Assembly: GCA_902489955.1 (NCBI GenBank)
Contig: CABUBY010000008.1
Location: 1-30,233, forward strand
Length of the DNA stretch: 30,233 nucleotides
Source: an uncultured Collinsella sp.
GTDB taxonomy: Bacteria > Actinomycetota > Coriobacteriia > Coriobacteriales > Coriobacteriaceae
Reading direction: 5' to 3'
How positions within the stretch are numbered: the first letter of the stretch is position 1; every line of letters starts with the position of its first letter. Below are positions 22,187-30,233 of the stretch, piece by piece. The notes under the pieces are model-generated. The model made no database searches, had not been told where the DNA came from, and saw only the letters and a list, made by a program, of their open reading frames with translations. The translations under genes and the position numbers were made by a program.

Positions 22187-22882
22187 ATGAACGAGCGCAT
22201 ACTGGTAGTTGATGACGAGAAGGCCATCGCCGACTTGGTTGGTATCTACCTTACAAAAGAGGGCTTTGATGTCCAGATTGCCTATAGCGGGGCCGATGCT
22301 GCCAAGGCGATTTTGGAGCAGGAGTTTGATTTGGCGCTGCTGGATGTCATGCTGCCCGATATCGATGGGTTTGAGCTGCTGCGTACGATCCGTTCCAGCC
22401 ATACCTATCCTGTGATCATGCTGACGGCGCGCGATGCCCAGCAAGACAAGATCGAGGGCCTTTCGCTTGGCGCGGACGATTACGTGGTTAAGCCGTTCCG
22501 TCCGCTGGAGCTCATCGCGCGCGTGCACGCTCAGCTTCGCCGCTACACCAGCTACGGTAGCCGTGCACAGGCGGCCGAGTCGCCGATCATTCAGCTCGAC
22601 GGCCTCGAGATCAACCGCGACGCTCGTTCCGCGACGGTGGACGGTGCGCCGGTACGCCTCACACCCACCGAGTATTCAATCTTGCTGTATCTGGTCGAGC
22701 ATCGCGGCAGCGTGGTGGCCGTGGAGGACCTGTTCCGCGCGGTGTGGAACGAGGACTTTATGCCCGGCTCCAACAATACGGTGATGGTGCATATTCGCCA
22801 CTTGCGCGAAAAGATCGGCGACGACGCACAAAAGCCACGCTTTATCAAAAACGTCTGGGGCGTCGGCTACATCATCGAATAA
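22187..22882 (+). CDS. OmpR/VanR-type response regulator
   Basis: The 231-aa DNA-binding regulator has a receiver domain with DD at 9-10, phospho-acceptor Asp53 (LLDVMLPD) and YVVKPF near 101, followed by a winged-helix domain (about 130-230) ending in NVWGVGYIIE. GAGAGGAG precedes the ATG. A -10-like CATAAT is at 22161-22166 with no good -35. It forms an operon with the kinase at 22909, 26 bases downstream, and is divergent from the D,D-carboxypeptidase. The VanR-like label is by sequence flavour and context and does not imply glycopeptide resistance, as no vanHAX-type genes are present. Confidence 0.88.
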   Translation: MNERILVVDDEKAIADLVGIYLTKEGFDVQIAYSGADAAKAILEQEFDLALLDVMLPDIDGFELLRTIRSSHTYPVIMLTARDAQQDKIEGLSLGADDYVVKPFRPLELIARVHAQLRRYTSYGSRAQAAESPIIQLDGLEINRDARSATVDGAPVRLTPTEYSILLYLVEHRGSVVAVEDLFRAVWNEDFMPGSNNTVMVHIRHLREKIGDDAQKPRFIKNVWGVGYIIE

Positions 22883-22908
22883 CGCTTTTCGCTTGTGAGG
22901 ATCTTGAT

Positions 22909-24147
22909 ATGACAAAAGACGATAGGCAAGCGTTCGAGGTGCCCGATTGGCTCTTTGAATACGTGAGGTCGGTCGACGACAACCGCGCGCTTGCAACGGT
23001 GCTGCTCTTTTTGCTGAGCCTGCTGCTGATTGGCATCGACAACATCGTCGGAATCTTGGCGGTGCTGCTTGTCGGCTTTTTGCTGATCGATCGATTTGAG
23101 ATCGTGCGCCGCTGCATGGTGATTGGCGGCGCCGCGTGGGCCATGACGTTGGCGATTGGCGCCATGGCGCTCGGCGGCATCGAAGGGCCGGTGTTGTTCG
23201 ATGCCGGCTTTGTATTCAACATGCTTGGCTTTGTGCTGGCGCTTGCCGTATGCGTGCTGTTCTTGTGCGGCCGCGCCCTGTACTACCAGGGCTACGAGCA
23301 GGGCGAGCAGCATGCCGATTGTGTGCTGGCTGCTCGTATTCAAGATCGCCTGATCGATCACCCCGACACCTGGGACAACATCGACGGCGACTTCTTGGAG
23401 GTCGAGGGCGCCCTTAACCGCGTGCGTGACCGTGAGCGCAAGGTGCAGCAAGCTCTGCGTGACGAGTCGCATCGCAAGGACGATCTGGTCACGTACTTGG
23501 CACATGACCTACGCACCCCGCTTGCCAGTGTGGTGGGCTATCTTTCGCTGCTGCAAGAGGCTCCTGAGCTGCCGGTTGAGCAACGTGCGCACTTTACGGG
23601 CGTGGCGCTCGACAAGGCGCACCGGCTCGATACGCTCATCGAAGAGTTCTTCGATATCACGCGCTTTGACTTCCACGATATCGTGCTCACGCGCGGCTAT
23701 GTTGATCTGGGGTTGCTGCTGGCTCAGGTGGCTGACGAGTTCTATCCCATCCTCAACGAGCAGCATAAGGAAGTCCAAGTTGATATTCGCGAGGACCTGA
23801 CGGTGCTCGTGGATGGCGACAAGATGGCTCGCGTGTTCAACAACATCATGAAAAACGCTATTGCCTATAGCTATGAGGGCTCGACCATCACGATCGAGGC
23901 CAGACGCCGGGACGACGGTGGCGTGCGCGTGCGCTTTATCAATCAGGGCGATCCCATCCCTGAGTCAAAGCTCAAGGTGATCTTTGAGAAGTTCTATCGC
24001 CTGGATGCGGCGCGTGCGACCAATCGCGGCGGCGCTGGACTGGGGCTTGCCATCGCCAAGGAGATCGTATGCGCGCACGGCGGTACCATCGCATGCGAAT
24101 CGACGCCCGAACACACGATATTCACCATAGAGCTGCCCGCCGCATAG
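22909..24147 (+). CDS. Sensor histidine kinase partnered with the OmpR-type regulator
   Basis: The 412-aa kinase has a short N-terminus and about four membrane helices (26-60 as two, about 66-89, about 96-121) and no large external sensor, suggesting it senses within the membrane or through a partner. The dimerisation and phosphoacceptor block is YLAHDLRTPLASVVGYL with His199, followed by the ATP domain: NNIMKNAIAYS (N box), RFINQGDPIP, FYRLDAARATNRGGAGLGLAIAKEI (G boxes). GTGAGG (22895-22900) precedes ATG 22909. The upstream in-frame frame from 22744 lies in the regulator and is spurious. Confidence 0.88.
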   Translation: MTKDDRQAFEVPDWLFEYVRSVDDNRALATVLLFLLSLLLIGIDNIVGILAVLLVGFLLIDRFEIVRRCMVIGGAAWAMTLAIGAMALGGIEGPVLFDAGFVFNMLGFVLALAVCVLFLCGRALYYQGYEQGEQHADCVLAARIQDRLIDHPDTWDNIDGDFLEVEGALNRVRDRERKVQQALRDESHRKDDLVTYLAHDLRTPLASVVGYLSLLQEAPELPVEQRAHFTGVALDKAHRLDTLIEEFFDITRFDFHDIVLTRGYVDLGLLLAQVADEFYPILNEQHKEVQVDIREDLTVLVDGDKMARVFNNIMKNAIAYSYEGSTITIEARRRDDGGVRVRFINQGDPIPESKLKVIFEKFYRLDAARATNRGGAGLGLAIAKEIVCAHGGTIACESTPEHTIFTIELPAA

Positions 24148-24250
24148 CCAGCGTGCCCTTACAAACACTTGACAATGCGCTCACGTACATATGAGCCGCG
24201 ATTTCTACTATCGATACTGCTGAATTGATATCGATGTGGAGGTATGCGGT

Positions 24251-25126
<876 letters not shown>

Positions 25127-25190
25127 TACCATCTAGTAAAGGTACCTTTAGGGTTAAGATGCGGTCATGCCGGCCGCAAAGGGGTTCAAC

Positions 25191-25919
25191 ATGATCTATT
25201 ACGTCGAGGACGATGACAACATCAGGGATTTGACGGTCTATGCACTGCGCAAGCAGGGGATCGAGGCCGAAGGCTTTTCGTGCGACGGCGAGTTTAAGGC
25301 TGCCGTGGCGCGACGGGTACCCGATGCCGTCCTGCTCGACATCATGCTGCCCGATACCGATGGCTTGGCGATTATGCGTCGCCTGCGTGCCGATCGCCTG
25401 ACGGCGACGGTGCCCATCATGATGCTTACCGCCAAGGACACCGAGCTCGACAAGGTGATGGCGCTCGATGGCGGTGCCGACGATTACCTGACTAAGCCGT
25501 TTTCGCTCATGGAGCTTGCGAGCCGCTGCCGCGCACTGCTGCGTCGCGGCGGCATGGTCAAGCAGGCGAGCGATGTGCTCAGCGTGGGCGACATCGTGCT
25601 TTCGCCCAGCCATCGCGAGGTGACCGTTGCCGGCGAGCCGCTTAAGCTCACCCTGCGCGAGTTCGACCTGCTCGAGTACCTCATGCGCAAGCCCGGCGTG
25701 GTTTTTACCCGCGAGTCGTTGCTGCAGAGCGTGTGGGGCTGGGACTTCGACGGCGGTTCGCGCACCGTTGACGTGCACGTGCAGACGCTTCGCCAAAAAC
25801 TGGGCGAGCATGCCAGCGCCATCGAGACCGTGCGCGGCGTGGGCTACCGCTTGGCCGAGCCTTCTGCCGGCGATGGTGCCAAAGGCGACGACACCGCGGC
25901 CACCGCATCGGAGGAGTAA
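25191..25919 (+). CDS. PhoB-like response regulator
   Basis: The 242-aa regulator has a receiver domain with EDDDN near the N-terminus, phospho-acceptor Asp50 (LLDIMLPD) and YLTKPFSLMEL near 100, and a winged-helix domain ending in TVRGVGYRL. The Ala/Glu/Asp-rich tail (AGDGAKGDDTAATASEE) is unusual and probably disordered. AAAGGGG (25178-25184) precedes ATG 25191; ATG 25167 is an alternative. The gene follows pstB by 64 bases and overlaps the ribosome binding site of the kinase, so it probably controls phosphate genes, inferred from context. Confidence 0.85.
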   Translation: MIYYVEDDDNIRDLTVYALRKQGIEAEGFSCDGEFKAAVARRVPDAVLLDIMLPDTDGLAIMRRLRADRLTATVPIMMLTAKDTELDKVMALDGGADDYLTKPFSLMELASRCRALLRRGGMVKQASDVLSVGDIVLSPSHREVTVAGEPLKLTLREFDLLEYLMRKPGVVFTRESLLQSVWGWDFDGGSRTVDVHVQTLRQKLGEHASAIETVRGVGYRLAEPSAGDGAKGDDTAATASEE

Positions 25920-25922
25920 CCC

Positions 25923-27347
25923 GTGGTCTTCGCCCCCCAGGGAAAACATACGCTGTCGCACCGCGTTTTTGTGACGATCTTTGTCTGCGCCATGGCGGTT
26001 ATCGTGGCGTTTACGGTGCTGGGTGCGTTCTTTGTGCAAAACACCTTGGCGGATGCCACGAGTGCCAATCTGGCGCAGGAAACCGAGCTCATTGCTGCCG
26101 CTCTCGACGAACAGCAGGAGCCCATCCCGTTCTTGCGTAGTCTCGATCGCGAGGACTTGCGCATCACGCTGATTAACAAGGATGGATCGGTTGCCTACGA
26201 CAACGAGGCGTCGCCTTCCACACTGCCCAACCATGGCGATCGCCCCGAGGTCATCGAGGCCTTTGAGAGTGGTTTGGGTTCCGCGGAGCGCGCAAGCTCT
26301 ACGCTCGACGAGATTATGCTGTATCGCGCCGTCGCCCTTGATAACGGCCAGGTTGTCCGCTTGGCGCAGGCCCAGCCTGGCGTTGCGGCGATTTTGCTGT
26401 CGATGGTGGCGCCGATGCTGCTTATCGCAGCAGCGGGTGCGGTACTCTCGTTTTTTATGGCGCGCCGCGAGTCCCGTGCCATCATCGCGCCGTTGCAAGA
26501 GGTGGATTTGGACCACCCACGCCGTAGCTATGAGCACGCCTATGCCGAGATGGTCCCCATGCTTGAGCGTATCGAGTCGCAGCGCCAGGAACTCAAGCGC
26601 CAAATGGCGGTGCTAGCGGACAACGACCGTATGCGCCGCGAGTTCACGGCGAATATCACCCATGAGCTCAAGACGCCGCTTACGGCGATTTCGGGCTATG
26701 CCGAGCTCATCGCAAACGGCATGGTCGAGGGCGAGGGCGACCTGCGCAACTTTGGCGGTCGCATCTATCGTGAGGCGGGCCGCTTGGCAGCGCTTGTCAA
26801 CGATATCCTTACGCTGTCTAACTTGGACGAGGCCGAGCGTGCAGCTGAGGGCGAGGCGGTGCCCATTGGGTCCACGGAGCCTATTGAGCTCTCGCGTGCC
26901 ATCTACGCGGTTGAGCAGCGTCTTGAACAGGTCGCCCGTCAGGCGAATGTGACGATAAGTCATGAGACCAAGCCTGTGGTCATCGAAGGCGTGTCGCGCT
27001 TGATTGACGAGCTCATCTATAATCTGGCAAGCAACGCCATCCGCTACAATCGACCCGGCGGTGCGGTTACGCTGCAGTGCGGCACCAACGACGAAGGCCA
27101 TCCGTTCCTTGCGGTCGCCGACACGGGAATCGGTATCGCGCCTGAAGAACAGGGCAAGGTATTTGAGCGGTTCTATCGCGTGGACAAGAGTAGGTCCAAG
27201 GCACGCGGCGGAACCGGTCTGGGGCTTGCCATTGTCAAGCATGCGGCCCTGTATCATCACGCCACGCTCGATCTGTCGAGCGAGTTGGGCGTGGGAACCA
27301 CCATTACGGTGACGTTTCCCATACAGCAGGACGAGCCATTCGCATAG
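25923..27347 (+). CDS. PhoR-like sensor histidine kinase
   Basis: The 474-aa kinase has two membrane helices (about 17-39 and 158-180) flanking an external domain of about 120 residues, a short linker, then the phosphoacceptor motif NITHELKTPLTAISGYAELIANGM with His247 and the ATP domain: NLASNAIRYN, VADTGIGIAPEEQGKVFERFYRVDKS and GGTGLGLAIVKH. This is the architecture of PhoR-type kinases. It starts with GTG 25923; GGAGGAG overlaps the stop of the regulator, giving tight coupling. It ends before a terminator. Together with pstB this forms a phosphate-type module. Confidence 0.85.
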   Translation: MVFAPQGKHTLSHRVFVTIFVCAMAVIVAFTVLGAFFVQNTLADATSANLAQETELIAAALDEQQEPIPFLRSLDREDLRITLINKDGSVAYDNEASPSTLPNHGDRPEVIEAFESGLGSAERASSTLDEIMLYRAVALDNGQVVRLAQAQPGVAAILLSMVAPMLLIAAAGAVLSFFMARRESRAIIAPLQEVDLDHPRRSYEHAYAEMVPMLERIESQRQELKRQMAVLADNDRMRREFTANITHELKTPLTAISGYAELIANGMVEGEGDLRNFGGRIYREAGRLAALVNDILTLSNLDEAERAAEGEAVPIGSTEPIELSRAIYAVEQRLEQVARQANVTISHETKPVVIEGVSRLIDELIYNLASNAIRYNRPGGAVTLQCGTNDEGHPFLAVADTGIGIAPEEQGKVFERFYRVDKSRSKARGGTGLGLAIVKHAALYHHATLDLSSELGVGTTITVTFPIQQDEPFA

Positions 27348-27372
27348 CGATACAACATAGATATTGATGTAG

Positions 27373-27416
27373 ACGCCGCATTTGACTTTCGGGTGCGGCG
27401 TTGTTGTGCAATTTTA
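27373..27416 (+). terminator. Terminator after the PhoR-like kinase
   Basis: ACGCCGCA (27373-27380) pairs with TGCGGCGT (27394-27401), followed by TGTTGTGCAATTTT. A further hairpin ACAGG-AGAG-CCTGT then TTTCTT lies at about 27437-27456. Confidence 0.7.
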
Positions 27417-27466
27417 CGATTGCTTCCGACATTTTTACAGGAGAGCCTGTTTCTTATGTATAGAGT

Positions 27467-27495
27467 TTGGTCTCGGTAAAAAGATGCGATAACAT
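27467..27495 (+). promoter_or_regulatory. Promoter of the Wzz/CpsC-like operon
   Basis: TTGGTC (27467-27472), 17-bp spacer and TAACAT (27490-27495), about 47 bases before ATG 27543. The match is moderate. Confidence 0.45.
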
Positions 27496-27542
27496 ACGGA
27501 CAGTTTTGTCAATCCGAACTGGGGAAATGAAAGGCAAGCTGC

Positions 27543-28199
27543 ATGACCCTTCTCGAACTGTTCCAGCTGCTCAAAAAGCACCTTAAGCTGGTCATCACCC
27601 TTCCGGTGGTCTGCGCGATCGCCATGGGCATCGTGTCCTTCGTTGCGATGGACAACACCTACACCGCGACGACGAGCATGTACATTCTCGCCAAAACCGA
27701 CGATAGCGGTCAGATGAGCTACAACGATCTCTCGGCGAGCCAGATGCTTTCCAACGATATCGCCACGCTGCTGGATAGCGATAGCGTTAAGAGCGGTGCT
27801 GCCAATGAGCTGGGCCTTGCTGACCTGGATGACTACAAGGTGTCTGTTTCCTCCGAGACCACCACGCGTGTCATTACGCTTTCGGTTACCGGCACCGATG
27901 CCAAGGAGACGGCTGAGGTCGCAAAGGCCATTGCCAGCTCGGTGAGTACGGTCGCTCAGAACGTCGGTGCTGCCCAGAGCATCAACGTTATCGACGAGGC
28001 TAAGACCCCCGAAGCCCCCAGCGGCCCCAAGCGCACGCTGTATATTGCCGTCGCGTTCCTCGCCGGTATCTTTATCGCAGTTGCCTATGTCGTTTTGGCA
28101 GACATGCTCAATACCCGCATCCGCGGTGCCGAAGAGGCAGAAGAGCTCCTGGGCATTCCCGTTGTTGGCCGAATTCCGGCTATGAAAGGTGGTAAATAG
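27543..28199 (+). CDS. Wzz/CpsC-like polysaccharide co-polymerase
   Basis: The 218-aa protein has two membrane helices (about 16-38 and 166-187) around an external loop with TATTSMYILAKTDDSGQMSYNDLSASQML near the start, as in CpsC/YveK-type proteins that control capsule chain length and activate the partner kinase. The C-terminal short tail contains the PVVGRIP motif. The following kinase starts two bases after the stop, and the two are a split version of the Wzc kinase of Gram-negative bacteria. Confidence 0.87.
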   Translation: MTLLELFQLLKKHLKLVITLPVVCAIAMGIVSFVAMDNTYTATTSMYILAKTDDSGQMSYNDLSASQMLSNDIATLLDSDSVKSGAANELGLADLDDYKVSVSSETTTRVITLSVTGTDAKETAEVAKAIASSVSTVAQNVGAAQSINVIDEAKTPEAPSGPKRTLYIAVAFLAGIFIAVAYVVLADMLNTRIRGAEEAEELLGIPVVGRIPAMKGGK

Positions 28200-28201
28200 G
28201 C

Positions 28202-28939
28202 ATGGCTAAGGCAAAGAACACCGATAAGCTCGTTGTACAGAATGCCGCCAAGACCCTTCTGGCCAACATCCGCTTTGCGAGCGTGGACGACCCCATTCGC
28301 ACCATCACCGTTACCTCCTCGATTCCCAACGAGGGTAAGTCTACGGTTTCCATCAACCTTGCCCAGGCTATCGCCACCAGCGGCAAGAGCGTCCTGCTGG
28401 TCGAGGCTGATATGCGTCGCAGGTCCCTTGCCGATATGCTCGGCGTCCGCTCCCGCGGCGGACTCTATGCAGTCCTTTCCGAGCAGGTTTCTATTGACCA
28501 GGCGATTGTCGAGACGGGTCAGAAGAACTTTTACTTCCTCGATGCCGAGCCGCATATTCCCAATCCTGCCGACATCATCGTCTCTCACCGCTTTGCCAAG
28601 CTGGTAAAGGCACTGTCCGCCAAGTTCCAGTACGTCATCTTTGATGCTCCCCCGGTCGGCACCTTCATCGATGCTGCCGAGATCGCAAGTCTGACCGACG
28701 GTGCGCTTTTTGTCGTGCGTGAGGATTTCACCAAGCGCGAGGAGGCGCTCAACGCCATCGGTCAGCTTAAGAAGTCCGAGAAGGTCAAGCTCATCGGTAC
28801 CGTTATGAACTACTGCGAGACCGAGACCAGCGAGTACTACTACTCCTACTACACCAAGGACGGTAAGAAGGTGAAGAAGGGCTCCGACGATCAGGGGACT
28901 TCCAAAAAGGGCATCTTCACCAACCGAGCAAACGTTTAG
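28202..28939 (+). CDS. CpsD-type bacterial tyrosine kinase (BY-kinase)
   Basis: The 245-aa cytoplasmic kinase has Walker A SSIPNEGKST (39-48), the A-prime motif VLLVEADMRRRS (about 64-75) and Walker B VIFDAPP (about 146). A tyrosine cluster EYYYSYYTKDG near the C-terminus is the autophosphorylation site typical of this family. The Lys- and Gly-rich tail follows. It acts with the Wzz-like protein upstream and is dephosphorylated by the PHP phosphatase encoded next. Together they adjust capsule or exopolysaccharide export. No glycosyltransferase gene is in the window. Confidence 0.88.
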   Translation: MAKAKNTDKLVVQNAAKTLLANIRFASVDDPIRTITVTSSIPNEGKSTVSINLAQAIATSGKSVLLVEADMRRRSLADMLGVRSRGGLYAVLSEQVSIDQAIVETGQKNFYFLDAEPHIPNPADIIVSHRFAKLVKALSAKFQYVIFDAPPVGTFIDAAEIASLTDGALFVVREDFTKREEALNAIGQLKKSEKVKLIGTVMNYCETETSEYYYSYYTKDGKKVKKGSDDQGTSKKGIFTNRANV

Positions 28940-28956
28940 TTGATTAAGGCTGACCT

Positions 28957-29607
28957 ATGCGTGACATTCATTGCCATATCTTGCCGGGTGTAGACGACGG
29001 CGCCGCCGATCTCGATGAGAGCTTGGCGATGCTCGAGGCTGCCAAGCGGGCCGGTGTAACCAGAATCGTTTGCACTCCTCACTGCCGTGATCCCTATTTT
29101 GATTACGACAAGATGTGGGATGCCTTTGAGCTGCTGCGTGATAACGCTGACGGCTTTCCGCTCCAGATGGGCTTCGAGGTCAACCATCGAAAGCTCGTTG
29201 AGCTTGGTATCGATGCCGCGGAGCACTTGCATTTCGATGGGACCAACGAGTTTCTGCTCGAACTTTCGACGCATGCCGATGCGTATGCGTTTAGAGAGTA
29301 CGAGAACACGATTTACGATTTGCAGTGCCGTGGCTACCAGGTGATCATCGCTCATCCTGAGCGCTATCGTGCGGTTCAAAAGGATGTAAGCGTGGCGGAG
29401 CGCCTGGTCGATATGGGCTGCAAGCTGCAGGCTTCGGCGGACTTTATTGCCGGCGGTCGATTTGGTCGCGAGAAAAAGCCGGCACAGCGCCTGTTCGATC
29501 AGAACCTGTACAGCTTCATCGCGAGCGATGCCCATAACGTGGGTCATTACGACTGCCTGGCGAAGGCTCGCGCGAAGTTTAGTGTGCGCGGAGCTCATTT
29601 TCGCTAA
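28957..29607 (+). CDS. CpsB/YwqE-type PHP tyrosine phosphatase
   Basis: The 216-aa enzyme belongs to the metal-dependent PHP family that removes phosphate from CpsD-type kinases. Metal ligands are visible: H5-CH7 (DIHCHILPGVDDGA), CTPHCRDPYF, HPERYR and SDAHN near the end. The start ATG has AAGG in front. It follows the kinase by 17 bases, the usual order in Gram-positive exopolysaccharide clusters. Length is slightly below the family's typical 240-260. Confidence 0.88.
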   Translation: MRDIHCHILPGVDDGAADLDESLAMLEAAKRAGVTRIVCTPHCRDPYFDYDKMWDAFELLRDNADGFPLQMGFEVNHRKLVELGIDAAEHLHFDGTNEFLLELSTHADAYAFREYENTIYDLQCRGYQVIIAHPERYRAVQKDVSVAERLVDMGCKLQASADFIAGGRFGREKKPAQRLFDQNLYSFIASDAHNVGHYDCLAKARAKFSVRGAHFR

Positions 29608-29646
29608 TATCTGTCCCTAACGTTCGCATTGAATGAAAGGGCAGCC

Positions 29647-30147
29647 ATGGATATCCAACTTAAGACGGGATGCTTTGATGACGCGGCGTTGGTGCGCCGC
29701 GTCGTTTTTATGGACGAGCAGGGCTACGAGAATGAGTTCGACGCTATCGACGAGGATCCAAACTGCATTCATGTGACGCTCTATGTAGACGGCGAGCTTG
29801 CCGGTTGCTCGCGCGTGTTTCCCGAAGAGCTTGAGCGCGTGGCTGACGCAGGGGCCCCGGTGTTGCCGGCATGCGACATGGACGAAGGCGTTGCGGCGGG
29901 GGAGACCTACATTATGGGGCGCGTCGCCGTGCTGCCGGCTATGCGTCGTCGCGGACTGGCGAGTGCGATCGTCGAGGCCAGTGCTTCGTGTGCACGCGAT
30001 GCCGGCGCTAAGCTTATTAAGCTGCATGCGCAGGAATACGTGTTGCCGCTCTATGCAAAGGCGGGCTACACGCAAATTGCCCCGGTAGATCACGAAGACG
30101 AGGGCCAGCCCCATGTCTGGATGGCCAAGCGCGTAGATGGCAGATAG
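29647..30147 (+). CDS. GNAT family N-acetyltransferase
   Basis: The 166-aa product has the acetyl-CoA binding motif GRVAVLPAMRRRGLASAIVEA (about 104-124), with a C-terminal LHAQEYVLPLYAKAGY (about 135-150), typical of the ElaA/GNAT fold. Its substrate cannot be predicted. AAAGGG precedes ATG 29647; ATG 29629 in frame is less likely. It is 39 bases after the phosphatase gene and may be cotranscribed with it. The following terminator closes the operon. Confidence 0.82.
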   Translation: MDIQLKTGCFDDAALVRRVVFMDEQGYENEFDAIDEDPNCIHVTLYVDGELAGCSRVFPEELERVADAGAPVLPACDMDEGVAAGETYIMGRVAVLPAMRRRGLASAIVEASASCARDAGAKLIKLHAQEYVLPLYAKAGYTQIAPVDHEDEGQPHVWMAKRVDGR

Positions 30148-30193
30148 GGACGTTCCTTTTAATATGAGCAGGACATTGTCAAGAGGCAAAATC

Positions 30194-30227
30194 GGGCCTG
30201 GCCCCAACGATATGGGGTCAGGCCCTC
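30194..30227 (+). terminator. Terminator after the GNAT gene
   Basis: GGGCCTGGCCCC pairs with GGGGTCAGGCCC (one G-U) around AACGATAT; no long T run follows before the window ends at CTCTCC. Confidence 0.65.
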
Positions 30228-30233
30228 TCCCTA

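Noticed and set aside
21994..22227. Longer N-terminus of the D,D-carboxypeptidase
   Set aside because: It would overlap the divergent response regulator gene and place the signal peptide in the interior of the protein.

Overview
The window is high-GC bacterial DNA with dense, almost entirely plus-strand genes. The mix is a Tad/Flp pilus locus, housekeeping genes, PhoB/PhoR-type signalling and seven tRNAs. Together with codon usage this suggests an actinobacterium of the class Coriobacteriia, most like Collinsella; that placement is an inference from general resemblance, not a database result.

Layout. (1) 1-5165 is the 3' part of a Tad/Flp pilus operon: the tail of a TadB-like protein, a TadC-like protein, a Flp pilin, a small membrane protein, three TadE/Flp-like minor subunits with the same N-terminal motif, a large TadG-like secreted protein and a DUF192 protein. 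(2) 5166-5774 is a toxin-antitoxin-like pair with a candidate operator. (3) 5775-6392 holds tRNA-Phe and three 62-bp-spaced palindromic repeats. (4) 6393-11885 carries a GH5-family protein with a degenerate active site, then rsmI, metG, rsmA and tatD. (5) 11889-12321 holds tRNA-Leu(CAG), whose 3' end and terminator are duplicated around a 125-nt structured insert. (6) 12322-16298 carries an SPFH protein, rlmH, proC, a previously untracked 57-aa membrane protein on the minus strand, and serS; a nested inverted repeat lies between proC and the small gene. (7) 16472-17751 has a small unknown gene and four identical tRNA-Arg(ACG) genes, partly in perfect 234-bp tandem units. (8) 17898-20521 has an 813-aa protein of unknown function with TPR-like C-terminal helices, then tRNA-Ser(GCT). 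(9) 20653-24147 has a D,D-carboxypeptidase on the minus strand, divergent from an OmpR/VanR-type two-component system. (10) 24251-27347 holds pstB without its partner transport genes, followed by a PhoB/PhoR-like pair. (11) 27543-30147 holds a Wzz/CpsC-like protein, a tyrosine kinase of CpsD type, a CpsB-type PHP phosphatase and a GNAT acetyltransferase, closed by a strong terminator.

Working together: pilus subunits and their assembly membrane proteins form one translationally coupled operon. The two sensor systems sit next to plausible targets (cell-wall carboxypeptidase, phosphate uptake). The kinase/phosphatase/Wzz trio would control polysaccharide chain length, although no glycosyltransferase gene is in view.

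The most unusual signals are non-coding. Antisense copies of the tRNA T-arm lie just downstream of the Leu, Arg and Ser tRNA terminators. There is also a possible three-way-junction element in the duplicated tRNA-Leu end, and two different palindromic repeat families. No clearly new multi-gene system is evident.
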